From an uncultured Pelagibacteraceae bacterium (GTDB lineage: Bacteria; Pseudomonadota; Alphaproteobacteria; Pelagibacterales; Pelagibacteraceae), in contig CACJGR010000010.1 of NCBI GenBank assembly GCA_902592985.1, positions 1 to 34,425 on the forward strand: a DNA stretch of 34,425 nucleotides, given 5' to 3'. The notes beneath the pieces were generated by a model that ran no database searches, was not told where the DNA came from, and saw nothing but the letters and a program-made list of their open reading frames with translations. The number at the start of each line of letters is the position of its first letter. The stretch's first letter is position 1. Shown here piece after piece: positions 1 to 8,449 of this stretch. The position numbers were made by a program, and so were the translations under genes.

Positions 1-1
1 G

Positions 2-82
2 AAAAAGAAAGCTAAAAAGAAAAGACAAAAGAAGAAAAAGAAAGCTAAAAAGGTCCAAGTCCCAGTCTCTGGAGGACTATAG
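2..82 (+). CDS. C-terminal end of a lysine-rich protein (partial)
   Basis: An open frame enters from the left edge and stops at TAG 80-82. The visible 26 residues are almost all Lys, Ala, Arg and Gln, then end in VQVPVSGGL. A 19-bp direct repeat (1-19 and 34-52, offset 33 bp, i.e. 11 codons) shows that the tail is built of duplicated basic units. A purely coding explanation is likely because the frame stays open across both repeats. The family cannot be recognised from the tail. The next gene starts 59 bp downstream on the same strand. Confidence 0.6.
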   Translation, partial: KKKAKKKRQKKKKKAKKVQVPVSGGL

Positions 83-88
83 CCCTTA

Positions 89-106
89 AAAACTTAGTCA
101 AGTTTT
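89..106 (+). terminator. weak AT-rich hairpin after the lysine-rich gene
   Basis: AAAACTT (89-95) pairs with AAGTTTT (100-106) around a 4-nt loop, and is followed by a T-rich stretch (ATTTACTTT). It lies just after the stop codon of the first gene and before the CHASE2 gene. The stem is short and nearly all A-T, so this is at best a weak terminator. Confidence 0.3.
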
Positions 107-141
107 ATTTACTTTAATTATATTCTGGTTAAATTCTATAT

Positions 142-2211
142 GTGAAATCTTTATTAATTAAATATAAGAACTATTTAATTTTTTTAATATTACTATTTTT
201 TTTAATAGTTTTAAAATCAATAAATCCAAGTTTTATAAAATCAATCTCTTTTCTAAGTTTTGATTTATATCAAAAAGTCTTTCCCCTACAAAAAAGTGAA
301 TCTGAAGTAATTATTATAGATATTGATGAAAAAAGTTTAGTTAAGTTTGGTCAATTTCCATGGAGTAGATCTGTTTTTGCACAGATTATTGAAAAAGTAA
401 ATGCAACCGATCCGAAAGCAATTGGACTTGATATTTTTTTCCCTGAAAAAGATAAACAATCACCTGATCAAATTATTAAATCTTATAAAATAATACCCCA
501 GTCTGTTATTGATTTACTTAAGGTTAAAAGTCATGATGAAATATTTAGAGAACAGTTAGATTTATCCAAATCTGTATTAGCAGTTTTAGGTAGTCATGTC
601 CCTTCTCATGGAAGTCATTACAGAAAGGCAAAAGCAAGATTTCTTTCAAAAGGAGGTGACCCTAAAGAATTTACTTATAATTATCCTTACTCAATAGGAT
701 CACTTGAAAAATTAGAAAAAAGTGCAAAGGGATTAGGCTCTATTTCTTTTTTAGACCAAACTGACGGTATTATTAGATCGCTACCATTAATTGTTCGTTT
801 TCAAGATGATTTGTTTCCTACAATGGGACTTGAGATGGTACGCGTAGGTTCAAATCAAAAAAATCTATTCATAGAAATAAACGAAGTTGGGATTAGTAAA
901 ATAAATTCTAGACCACATAAGATTTTTTCGGATCCAAATGGAGTTATTTGGATTAGATATAAAAAATCATTAAAAAGCCAATATATTTCAGCAAGTTCAG
1001 TTTATGAAGGAAAATTTGATGAAAAAAGATTTAAAAATAAATATGTATTAATTGGTGCATCAGCACAAGGTTTGTTTGATTTAGTTAAAACCCCCTTAGG
1101 AGGGTCTACGATTCCTGGGGTTGAGGTGCATGGAAATGTAATTGAAAATATTTTAGATCAATCTTATCTTATTCGAAATCCAAACACTTATATATTTGAA
1201 TTATTATTTTCAATTATAGTTGCTTGTGCTACTTTTATTTTCTCACAAAATATAAAACCAAAGTATAGTTTATCAATATTTTTTGGAAGTTTAATTACAG
1301 TAATTGTAATTGGTTTTAGTATTTTTTTATTTAGATCAGAACTTGTAGATATTAGTTATCCTATATTTGTGCTCACAATTACTTTTTTAACTGGACTTTA
1401 TTTTAGATTTGTAGAAGAAAATCGAATTGCAATAGAAAATTTACAAAAAGAAGCAAAATTACTAAAAGAGAGAGAACTTGCAGGTGAGGTACAAAAAAGT
1501 TTATTTCCAGACATATCAAAATTTGAAAATTTTATCTATGCAATAAATGTTCCAGCAAGAGATGTGTCTGGAGATTATTTTGATGTAGTTAATGTAAATA
1601 AAAGTGAATACTTTTTTACACTAGCCGATGTATCTGGAAAAGGCATTAAAGCAGGAATGTATATGGCTAAAGCATCTTCAATATTCAGAACACTTTCAAA
1701 TTTATCATATCCACTAGAAAAGGTTGTTTTTGGTGTAAACAATGAACTAGTTGAAGCAAAATTTAAAGGAATGTTTGTTACAGCAGTATTTGGTAAATTT
1801 AATATAGATACTAATTATATTACTTTTGTAAATGCTGGTCATGAAAGCATTATGGTTTTTGATAGAAAAAAAAATTTTGAATTTATAAAATCTGAAATGC
1901 CACCAATAGGCATTATAAAGTATTTCTCTGAGTCTATGGTAAAATCAAAAACTATGAATTTAAAGGAAAAAACCTTTGTAGTTTACACCGACGGTGTCAC
2001 TGAGGGTTATTTAAAAAATGGACAAGAACTTGGCGTAAAAGGAGTTCAAAGAATAGTAACAGAACTAGAAAATGTTACCCCAAAAAATATAATAGATTCT
2101 ATTGAAAGGGAACTTAATTGGGGTACAGTAAAATTAAGAGATGATATAACTTGTTTAGCTTTAGATTTTAAAAACACCGAATTAGTTCAATTAAAAAAGG
2201 AAAAAAAATAA
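142..2211 (+). CDS. CHASE2 sensor with SpoIIE/RsbU-type PP2C phosphatase
   Basis: A membrane sensor serine/threonine phosphatase of 689 residues. A first membrane segment (about 10-27) leads to an extracytoplasmic CHASE2-type domain (about 40-345), then three membrane helices (about 350-368, 376-397, 402-422) and a charged helical linker (425-455). The cytoplasmic PP2C domain (about 455-675) keeps the metal-binding motifs: D478 in DVSGDYFD, D496 in ADVSGKG, D617 in YTDGVTE and D667/D668 in RDDIT. Proteins of this type usually dephosphorylate an anti-sigma-factor antagonist, but no such partner is encoded here. The start is GTG at 142; the ATG at 140 runs straight into a stop. The next gene lies 13 bp downstream and carries a related phosphatase domain, so the two are probably one operon. 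The sensed ligand is unknown. Confidence 0.9.
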   Translation: MKSLLIKYKNYLIFLILLFFLIVLKSINPSFIKSISFLSFDLYQKVFPLQKSESEVIIIDIDEKSLVKFGQFPWSRSVFAQIIEKVNATDPKAIGLDIFFPEKDKQSPDQIIKSYKIIPQSVIDLLKVKSHDEIFREQLDLSKSVLAVLGSHVPSHGSHYRKAKARFLSKGGDPKEFTYNYPYSIGSLEKLEKSAKGLGSISFLDQTDGIIRSLPLIVRFQDDLFPTMGLEMVRVGSNQKNLFIEINEVGISKINSRPHKIFSDPNGVIWIRYKKSLKSQYISASSVYEGKFDEKRFKNKYVLIGASAQGLFDLVKTPLGGSTIPGVEVHGNVIENILDQSYLIRNPNTYIFELLFSIIVACATFIFSQNIKPKYSLSIFFGSLITVIVIGFSIFLFRSELVDISYPIFVLTITFLTGLYFRFVEENRIAIENLQKEAKLLKERELAGEVQKSLFPDISKFENFIYAINVPARDVSGDYFDVVNVNKSEYFFTLADVSGKGIKAGMYMAKASSIFRTLSNLSYPLEKVVFGVNNELVEAKFKGMFVTAVFGKFNIDTNYITFVNAGHESIMVFDRKKNFEFIKSEMPPIGIIKYFSESMVKSKTMNLKEKTFVVYTDGVTEGYLKNGQELGVKGVQRIVTELENVTPKNIIDSIERELNWGTVKLRDDITCLALDFKNTELVQLKKEKK

Positions 2212-2224
2212 GAAAATAAAACCG

Positions 2225-4333
2225 ATGGATGAAGTTATATCAAAAATAACTCAGAATGTAGACACGCTTTGGGTCATAGATTGTGCAATCTTAGTTTTTA
2301 TCATGCAGGCAGGATTTATGTGTATGGAAAGTGGCCTTTCAAGGCATAAGAATAGCATTAACGTTGCATTAAAAAATGCTGCTGATTTTGGTGTTTCTGT
2401 GGTGATGTTTTGGATATTGGGTTTTGGTTTTATGTTTGGAAAAAGTTTTAATGGTTTTATTGGAACAGATTTATTTTTCTTTTCTACTAATATTTCACAA
2501 TATCAAACATATTTTGTATTTCAGGCAATGTTTGTAGCTACTGCTGCAACAATTATATCTGGCGCTGTAGCTGAAAGATTAAAATTTATTGGATATTTAG
2601 TTATAACTGTTTTTTCTACAGGACTTATTTATCCAATAGTAGGACATTGGGCTTGGTCATCAGGTTATCTTGGAGAAGCAATGAACAAGGGTTGGCTAGC
2701 TAGCCAAGGCTTTGTTGATTTTGCGGGCAGTACAATTGTTCATTCTGTAGGAGGCTGGATTGCACTCGCTGCGGTAATAATATTAGGACCTAGAATCGGA
2801 AAATTTTCAGAAGCTAACAAAGGAAAATTTACTGGATCAAGTTTTCCTTTAGCTGTACTTGGAACTTTAATTCTTTGGTTTGGATGGTTTGGTTTTAATG
2901 GTGGAAGCAACGGAGCAATGGATGAAGCAGTTCCACTTATTTTAATTAATACTTTTTTAGCGGCAGCCTTTGGATTGTTAACAGGTTTAGTTGGTTCTTT
3001 TTTAATTCACAAAAAACCAGATCCTTTTTATGTTGTTTTAGGTCCACTTGCTGGCTTAGTTTCAATTACAGCTGCGTGCAACTCTGTAACTTCAATATTG
3101 GCAATTATTATTGGTGTCATTGGAAGTATTATCGCAATGATAACAACAGAAATTTTAAATAAGTTTGAAATTGATGATGTTGTTGGCGCAATACCTGTAC
3201 ATTTAGCAGCAGGGATTTGGGGAACACTTGCGGTAGGTATTTTTTCAGACTTGGAAATACTTGGAACAGGTTTAGCAAGGTTTGAGCAAATTAAAATTCA
3301 ATTAGTTGGAATTATATCAATAGGTTTATTTTCATTTATTATTTCATTTATATTATTAAAAATTTTAAATTATTTTTATCCTTTAAGGGTCAGCCCTCTT
3401 CACGAAGAGTTAGGACTTAATATAGCCGAGCACGGTGCTGTTTCTGTTGAACATGATTTAATTACTGTTTTGGACAAACAATCGGCTAGTGGAGATCTTA
3501 AAATTAGAGGTCCACAAGATCCATTTACTGCAGGAGGTGTTATCGGACTTTATTATAATAAAATGATGGATAAATTAGAATCGAGTGAAGCTGAAAAAAA
3601 CAAATGGAGAAGTAGAATTTCTAAAGAAATAGAGTTAGCTGTAAAAGTCCAAGAAAATTTTATACCTAAAAGAAATCTAGAAAATTATCCAGTAAAAGGA
3701 ATAAATATTCCAGCAAGAGAAGTATCAGGAGACTTTTTTAGCTTTTATCCCAATAACGAAAACATTTATTTTATAATTGCAGATGTTGCTGGTAAGGGTA
3801 TTCACGCTGGAATGGTAATGGCGAAAGCTTCTACTTTATTTGAAGTTTTGTCTCAAGGCAAAGTGGATTTAGACGAAATGGCTTTTCATATGAACAACGA
3901 TTTGTTCAATACTAAAACTGGTGGAATGTTTGTAACTGGAATTATTGGAAACTACGATATAATTTCTGAGGAAATAAAATGGGTAAATGCAGGCCACCAG
4001 CCAGCATTAATTAGGCACACAAAAGGTAATTTTGAAGAGTTTGAATCTAAGTCGCCACCTTTAGGAGTTATTTTTCAAAAAAATAAATCAGTTTACCAAG
4101 TTACTAAAAAAAGTTTAAATGGTAATCGATTTTATTCATTTACAGATGGTCTATCTGAAAGTTTAGATAAAAATAATGAAGAGGTAGGAATTGAAGGAAG
4201 TAAAAAAATAATAAATAAAAATTTTAATTCTAGTTTAGCAGATGAATTAGATAATATATCCAAAGAAGTTATAAGTAATTCAAGTAAAGATAAACTTGAT
4301 GATGATTTGACAATTTTGACTATTGGAAAATAA
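2225..4333 (+). CDS. ammonium transporter (Amt) fused to a PP2C phosphatase
   Basis: 702 residues in two parts. Residues 1-400 are a complete Amt/MEP/Rh transporter: the pore residues are present (Phe103, W144, D165, twin histidines H173 and H326, and F224 in WFGFNGGS), as is the conserved cytoplasmic tail EELGLNIAEHG (394-404). After a linker with a helical segment (about 440-475) comes a SpoIIE-type PP2C domain (about 480-702) with D503 (EVSGDFF), D520 (ADVAGKG), D641 (FTDGLSE) and DDDL (692-695). Known Amt fusions with histidine kinases act as ammonium sensors, so by analogy this may couple ammonium passage or binding to dephosphorylation of a regulator; that is inference. The ATG at 2225 follows the CHASE2-PP2C gene by 13 bp. 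The frame runs through with no break between the two parts. Confidence 0.92.
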   Translation: MDEVISKITQNVDTLWVIDCAILVFIMQAGFMCMESGLSRHKNSINVALKNAADFGVSVVMFWILGFGFMFGKSFNGFIGTDLFFFSTNISQYQTYFVFQAMFVATAATIISGAVAERLKFIGYLVITVFSTGLIYPIVGHWAWSSGYLGEAMNKGWLASQGFVDFAGSTIVHSVGGWIALAAVIILGPRIGKFSEANKGKFTGSSFPLAVLGTLILWFGWFGFNGGSNGAMDEAVPLILINTFLAAAFGLLTGLVGSFLIHKKPDPFYVVLGPLAGLVSITAACNSVTSILAIIIGVIGSIIAMITTEILNKFEIDDVVGAIPVHLAAGIWGTLAVGIFSDLEILGTGLARFEQIKIQLVGIISIGLFSFIISFILLKILNYFYPLRVSPLHEELGLNIAEHGAVSVEHDLITVLDKQSASGDLKIRGPQDPFTAGGVIGLYYNKMMDKLESSEAEKNKWRSRISKEIELAVKVQENFIPKRNLENYPVKGINIPAREVSGDFFSFYPNNENIYFIIADVAGKGIHAGMVMAKASTLFEVLSQGKVDLDEMAFHMNNDLFNTKTGGMFVTGIIGNYDIISEEIKWVNAGHQPALIRHTKGNFEEFESKSPPLGVIFQKNKSVYQVTKKSLNGNRFYSFTDGLSESLDKNNEEVGIEGSKKIINKNFNSSLADELDNISKEVISNSSKDKLDDDLTILTIGK

Positions 4334-4377
4334 TAAAGCATTTTTAACCTGACAATCCTCAATGACAGCTAATTAAA

Positions 4378-4395
4378 ATGACCTAAAATGGTCAT
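4378..4395. promoter_or_regulatory. inverted repeat upstream of the lipoprotein gene
   Basis: ATGACC (4378-4383) and GGTCAT (4390-4395) form a perfect inverted repeat with a 6-nt spacer. It lies between the end of the Amt fusion and the lipoprotein start at 4465. No T-run follows, so it does not look like a terminator; an operator for the downstream gene is possible. Confidence 0.3.
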
Positions 4396-4464
4396 AAAAT
4401 AGCTTTAAGTGGATTATTTATTTTGTTTTAATGAATATTATATTAATAGTCATATTGGGGAGAT

Positions 4465-4815
4465 ATGAAAAAAAGTATTTTATTAATAATTGCTTTAGTA
4501 TTTTTAAATGCGTGCGCAGAATATACCGCGCTGGTTGGTCCTAGTTACACATTGGCTAAGTCAGGTAGTTATATGCAAGGCGGTACTTCATATGCTTCAT
4601 CATATTTAATTAAAAAAGCAACAGGCCAATCTCCAGGCGAACATGTAACATCTTTAGTTAGAAAAAATAAAAATATTGATTCTCTTTTTGTTAAAAATGA
4701 AAATGTTGATGTTAGAGAATGCGATATCATTCATTCTTCATCTTTAAATGAAATTTTTTTTGATACTTTAGATGAGATTGATTGTCTTCGAGACCCATTT
4801 AGTATTTTTCAATAA
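4465..4815 (+). CDS. small secreted lipoprotein, unknown function
   Basis: 116 residues. The N-terminus is a lipoprotein signal: basic start MKKS, hydrophobic core, then the lipobox LNAC with the lipidated cysteine at residue 16. The mature part has a Gly/Ser/Tyr/Ala stretch (about 25-50) and then a charged region with two further cysteines (residues about 90 and 106). A clear purine-rich ribosome site (GGGGAG) precedes the ATG. I do not recognise a named family. The gene stands alone between the Amt fusion, 131 bp upstream, and the DadA-like gene. Confidence 0.8.
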   Translation: MKKSILLIIALVFLNACAEYTALVGPSYTLAKSGSYMQGGTSYASSYLIKKATGQSPGEHVTSLVRKNKNIDSLFVKNENVDVRECDIIHSSSLNEIFFDTLDEIDCLRDPFSIFQ

Positions 4816-4919
4816 AATAAACATTAAAAAAATATATTTAAATACAATTTATAATTGAGTGTGCTGAACTTGTTGATAGAAACATCAGCTTAGATGATTT
4901 AGTTATTATAAAACTAGAA

Positions 4920-6158
4920 ATGGACAAAAATTTAAAAATTGGGATTATTGGAGCTGGCATTCAAGGTGTTTGTAATGCATTGTTTCTACAGAAAAATGGT
5001 TATCATGTAACACTATTTGATAAAGATGAACCAGGTAATCTTTCAGCATCTTACGGAAACGCTGGGCATTTTTCTCCTTATGCCTCTATTCCTTTAAACA
5101 GACCTGATATTTTAATAGATGTTCCTGCAATGTTGTTAAGTTCATCAGGACCACTTGCATTGAAATGGAATTATGTTCCTAAAATGATTCCTTGGTTTAT
5201 AAAATTTTTAAAAAATTGTAGTACAAAAAATATGATGCATACTGCTAAATATATGCACCAAATACTAGATTTAGCTTTACCTTCATATGATGAACTATTT
5301 GAGGAGATTGATTTGTCCGGATTAGTAGAAAATAAAGGCATTATGTATATTTGGAATGATCAAAATCTTAAAAGCAGAGAATTAGAAATCAATATTAGAA
5401 ATGAAATAGGGGCAGAACAACAATTGTTAAACCAAAAAGAAATTCATGATCTAGAACCAAACATAAAAAAAATTTATCATGCAGGAGTTTTTTATAAAAA
5501 AGCCAGACATGCAAGAAATCCAAAAAAAATACTTTTAAAATTATTTGATCTTTTTCTAAAAAAAGGTGGAAAATTTTTAAAATTAAATATTCAAGACATT
5601 ACATTTCAAAATGAAAACCCAACTTTAAAATCTGAAACTCAACAATTTATCTTTGATAAAATTGTAATTGCTTGTGGTGCTTTTTCTAAAAAATTGACTG
5701 ATAAGTTAGATGAAAAAATTCCATTAGACACAGAACGAGGTTATCATATTCATTTTAAGGGTTGTGATCATCTAATTTCTCGTCCTGTTGTATTTCAGAA
5801 CAGAGGTTTTGGCATGACGCCTATGGAACAAGGATTAAGAGTTGTAGGAACCGTAGAATTTGGTGGTTTAGAAAATCCACTAAGTAAAGGTAGAATAAAA
5901 AATTTAATAAATAATGCTAAATATTTGTTAGATGGATTACCAGAGCACGAAGATGAGTGGTTAGGTTTTAGACCAACATTACCAGACTATTTACCAGTTA
6001 TAGGCCCTTCAAAAAATTATAAAAATCTATTTTATTCATTTGGTCATCACCATCTTGGATGGACATTGGCAGCAATTTCAGGAAAAATCATTTCCAATAT
6101 GATTGCTGACAAAAAAACTAATTTAAATTTAGAACCTTATAGTTCTAAAAGATTTTAA
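4920..6158 (+). CDS. DadA-like FAD-dependent amino acid dehydrogenase
   Basis: 412 residues, typical of the DadA/glycine-oxidase group of FAD oxidoreductases. An N-terminal dinucleotide fold (IGIIGAGIQGVCNALFLQ, about 7-24) is followed by the ASYGNAGHFSP segment that contacts flavin, and the C-terminus has the usual GHHHLGWTLAAISGK motif closing the FAD site. Members oxidise D-amino acids or similar N-containing substrates and pass electrons to the respiratory chain. The substrate cannot be read from the sequence. The frame is open back to 4842, but no ATG, GTG or TTG lies in it, so ATG 4920 is taken as the start. The EamA exporter gene follows after 6 bp, suggesting co-transcription with it and msrB. 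Confidence 0.85.
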   Translation: MDKNLKIGIIGAGIQGVCNALFLQKNGYHVTLFDKDEPGNLSASYGNAGHFSPYASIPLNRPDILIDVPAMLLSSSGPLALKWNYVPKMIPWFIKFLKNCSTKNMMHTAKYMHQILDLALPSYDELFEEIDLSGLVENKGIMYIWNDQNLKSRELEINIRNEIGAEQQLLNQKEIHDLEPNIKKIYHAGVFYKKARHARNPKKILLKLFDLFLKKGGKFLKLNIQDITFQNENPTLKSETQQFIFDKIVIACGAFSKKLTDKLDEKIPLDTERGYHIHFKGCDHLISRPVVFQNRGFGMTPMEQGLRVVGTVEFGGLENPLSKGRIKNLINNAKYLLDGLPEHEDEWLGFRPTLPDYLPVIGPSKNYKNLFYSFGHHHLGWTLAAISGKIISNMIADKKTNLNLEPYSSKRF

Positions 6159-6164
6159 TACATA

Positions 6165-7058
6165 GTGAAAAATAATAATAATTTAGCATATTTGTTGCTA
6201 ATTTTAACGACACTTTTTTGGTCAGGAAATTTTATTGTGGGTAAAGCCGCAAGCATTTATGAAATTCCTCCTTTTTCTCTTAATTTTTATAGATGGTTTT
6301 TTGCTTGCTTAATTTTAATGCCTTTTACAATTAAAGAATTAATTAAGAAAAAAGATTATATCTTTACTAATATTACTTTTTTTATAATTTTGGGAATAAC
6401 CAGCATTACAATATTTAATTCAATTGTTTATTATTCTTTATATTACACGCAGGTAATAAGCGGAGTTTTAATGATTTCAACAATTCCAGTGTGGATTATA
6501 TTCATTTCATCGTTATTAAATATTGAAAAAACAAATATTTTTCAAATATTTGGTGTAATTTTGTCTCTAATTGGCGTTATATTTATAATTAGCAAAGCAG
6601 ATATTGATTTATTAAAAAATTTAAAATTTAATAAAGGTGACTTAACAATGATAGTTGCGATGTTTTCTTGGGCAATTTATTCATCTCTTTTAAAGAAAAA
6701 AAAATATGAAGTATCTCAAATTACGTTACTTCAAATTGTCATAATTTGTGGATTGATATTTTTAATTCCAATTTATTTCATAGAAATGAATATGGGGCAC
6801 GTAATTAAACTAGGCAAGCCATTTTATTTAACTTTAAGTTACGTAGTAATTTTTCCAGGACTTGCTTCATTCTTTTTTTGGATTAAAGGTATTGCTTTAA
6901 TCGGCGCAAATAGAGCTGGAGTTTTTTTGCATTTGATGCCAATTTTTGGAGCAATAATGGCGATGATAATATTTGGCGAAAAATTTATGTTTTATCATTT
7001 TCTTGGAGCAATATTTATTGTTGCTGGCATAACTCTTTCAAACAAAAAAAACTATTAA
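6165..7058 (+). CDS. EamA/DMT-family membrane transporter
   Basis: 297 residues with about ten hydrophobic helices in two repeated EamA halves (about 5-145 and 157-294). The N-terminus LLILTTLFWSGNFIVGKAAS and the second-half motif GANRAGVFLHLMPIFGAIMA are typical of the RhaT/EamA drug-metabolite transporter group, which mostly exports amino acids and other small metabolites. The start is GTG at 6165, 6 bp after the DadA-like gene; msrB follows after 11 bp. The neighbours suggest handling of an amino acid or its oxidation product, but the substrate is unknown. Confidence 0.85.
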   Translation: MKNNNNLAYLLLILTTLFWSGNFIVGKAASIYEIPPFSLNFYRWFFACLILMPFTIKELIKKKDYIFTNITFFIILGITSITIFNSIVYYSLYYTQVISGVLMISTIPVWIIFISSLLNIEKTNIFQIFGVILSLIGVIFIISKADIDLLKNLKFNKGDLTMIVAMFSWAIYSSLLKKKKYEVSQITLLQIVIICGLIFLIPIYFIEMNMGHVIKLGKPFYLTLSYVVIFPGLASFFFWIKGIALIGANRAGVFLHLMPIFGAIMAMIIFGEKFMFYHFLGAIFIVAGITLSNKKNY

Positions 7059-7069
7059 AAAAAATAATA

Positions 7070-7438
7070 ATGACTAACAATAAAAAATTAACTGCTGAAC
7101 AAAAATTAGTTTTATTTGAAGAAAAAACTGAGCCACCAGATTCTAGCAAATTAAATAATGAAAAACGAGAAGGTAGTTATCACTGTGTAAATTGTGGAGT
7201 AAAGTTGTTTGATTCAAAAACAAAATATGAAAGCGGATCAGGTTGGCCATCTTTTTTTAAATCTTTACCGGATGTTTTTGAAACAAAAACAGACCACCTT
7301 TTAGGTTATGCTAGAACAGAATATCATTGCAAAAACTGTGGGGGCCACCATGGCCATATATTTGATGATGGGCCACAACCTACAGGAAAAAGATATTGCA
7401 ATAATGGTATTTGCTTGATTTTTAAGAAAAAAAATTAA
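7070..7438 (+). CDS. msrB: peptide-methionine (R)-S-oxide reductase MsrB
   Basis: 122 residues, close to the minimal MsrB domain. It reduces methionine-R-sulfoxide in proteins. Four zinc cysteines sit in two CxxC pairs (C39/C42 and C87/C90), the signature GSGWPSF is at 56-62, and the catalytic cysteine is C110 in KRYCNN. The usual residues after the catalytic site (RYCxNS) read NNG here, a minor variation. No signal peptide, so cytoplasmic. It ends the presumed DadA-like/EamA/msrB operon, and a 104-bp AT-rich spacer follows. Confidence 0.93.
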   Translation: MTNNKKLTAEQKLVLFEEKTEPPDSSKLNNEKREGSYHCVNCGVKLFDSKTKYESGSGWPSFFKSLPDVFETKTDHLLGYARTEYHCKNCGGHHGHIFDDGPQPTGKRYCNNGICLIFKKKN

Positions 7439-7542
7439 TTTTTTTATTTTACAATAAATATATTATTTTATAAATTTATATATAATTAATTTTTTTAATC
7501 ACCAGATAAGTTCATTTAAAAAAATTAATAACTTTTTTGGTT

Positions 7543-8445
7543 ATGAAAAAATTAATTAACAAAATACTTTACTTAAAAATAATCATTTTATTTGTAATTC
7601 CATTTACACCCATAAATGCAGCCGAACCAGAAGCTATCGTAATACGCGATGTAAACAAAAAAATTTCAGAAAAGGTTGCAGGTTGGATACCTGGTGAAGG
7701 ACATAGCGAAGCTTCAATTGATCTTCGTGATGAAGGTAATCCAGAGTTTTCAATCTTAGCTGTAAGAGATATTACACCTCAAACTAACTCAAATTTATTT
7801 ACACAATTTAGTCTTCACAATACCGAAGTAGATAGTAATAATCGATTGATTGGAAATATTGGACTTGGTTATAGATTTTTAAGTTCGGATAAATCTACAA
7901 TGTTTGGTGCAAATTCATTTCTTGATCAAGACCTTGGAGAAAATCATAGAAGGGCAAGTATTGGTTTTGAGGCAAAAAAATCAATTTTAGACTTTACATA
8001 CAATGAGTATTTCAAACTAACAAACCAAAGGCTTCCAGATGGTGTGAAGGAACAAGTATTAAGTGGCAGGGAATATAATCTTAGTTCACAAGTTCCACAT
8101 ATGCCGTGGATGACATTTAATTTACAAGGATATTATTGGAAAAATGAAAAAGCCTCAAACGACACAAAAGGAAATGTTTATTCTTTAGAAATGATGTTAA
8201 ATCCTTCTTTGCAATTAGATTATAGTCTTGACGATTCTAATAGCGCTGGTTCAGAAGACGAACAGTGGTTTAACCTTACATTTTTATATCCACCAAAAGA
8301 AACAAAACCAACTATGGCCGATGGATTTCTTTCAAATGAAACATTTGTAAAAGCAAATATGGAAGAAAAGTTAAAAGAAAAAGTTAGAAGAAACAATGAT
8401 CTTGTTGTTGAGATACAAGGAGCGGTAATATTAACTAAGAAATAA
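7543..8445 (+). CDS. inverse-autotransporter beta-domain protein without passenger
   Basis: 300 residues. A signal peptide (cleavage near residue 26, after PINA) precedes an outer-membrane beta-barrel of the intimin/invasin inverse-autotransporter type (about 60-250). Telling blocks are the RLIGNIGLGYRF strand, MFGANSFLDQDLGENHRRASIG (119-140), and the paired strands ending in FNLTFLYPP. After the barrel comes a helical linker and RRNNDLVVE (282-290), which matches the end of the family's translocation unit. In intimin and invasin an extracellular passenger follows; here the protein stops. I chose ATG 7543 rather than the TTG two codons earlier because the signal peptide starts naturally there. 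The next gene begins 4 bp downstream and encodes a secreted protein. Confidence 0.8.
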   Translation: MKKLINKILYLKIIILFVIPFTPINAAEPEAIVIRDVNKKISEKVAGWIPGEGHSEASIDLRDEGNPEFSILAVRDITPQTNSNLFTQFSLHNTEVDSNNRLIGNIGLGYRFLSSDKSTMFGANSFLDQDLGENHRRASIGFEAKKSILDFTYNEYFKLTNQRLPDGVKEQVLSGREYNLSSQVPHMPWMTFNLQGYYWKNEKASNDTKGNVYSLEMMLNPSLQLDYSLDDSNSAGSEDEQWFNLTFLYPPKETKPTMADGFLSNETFVKANMEEKLKEKVRRNNDLVVEIQGAVILTKK

Positions 8446-8449
8446 AATT

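Noticed and set aside
4861..4890. Similarity of this spacer to 34315-34345 (GTGCTG, then TTGATAGAA and CATC-GC)
   Set aside because: The shared bases are few and interrupted. At 34.3 kb they are explained by a minus-strand coding end, while the minus strand at 4.9 kb has stops in that frame.
4842..4919. Open frame extending the DadA-like gene upstream
   Set aside because: No ATG, GTG or TTG in that frame, and the FAD-binding fold already sits at the normal distance from ATG 4920.
7469..7480. Palindrome TATAAATTTATA before the beta-barrel gene
   Set aside because: Such pure A/T palindromes are expected by chance in DNA this AT-rich.
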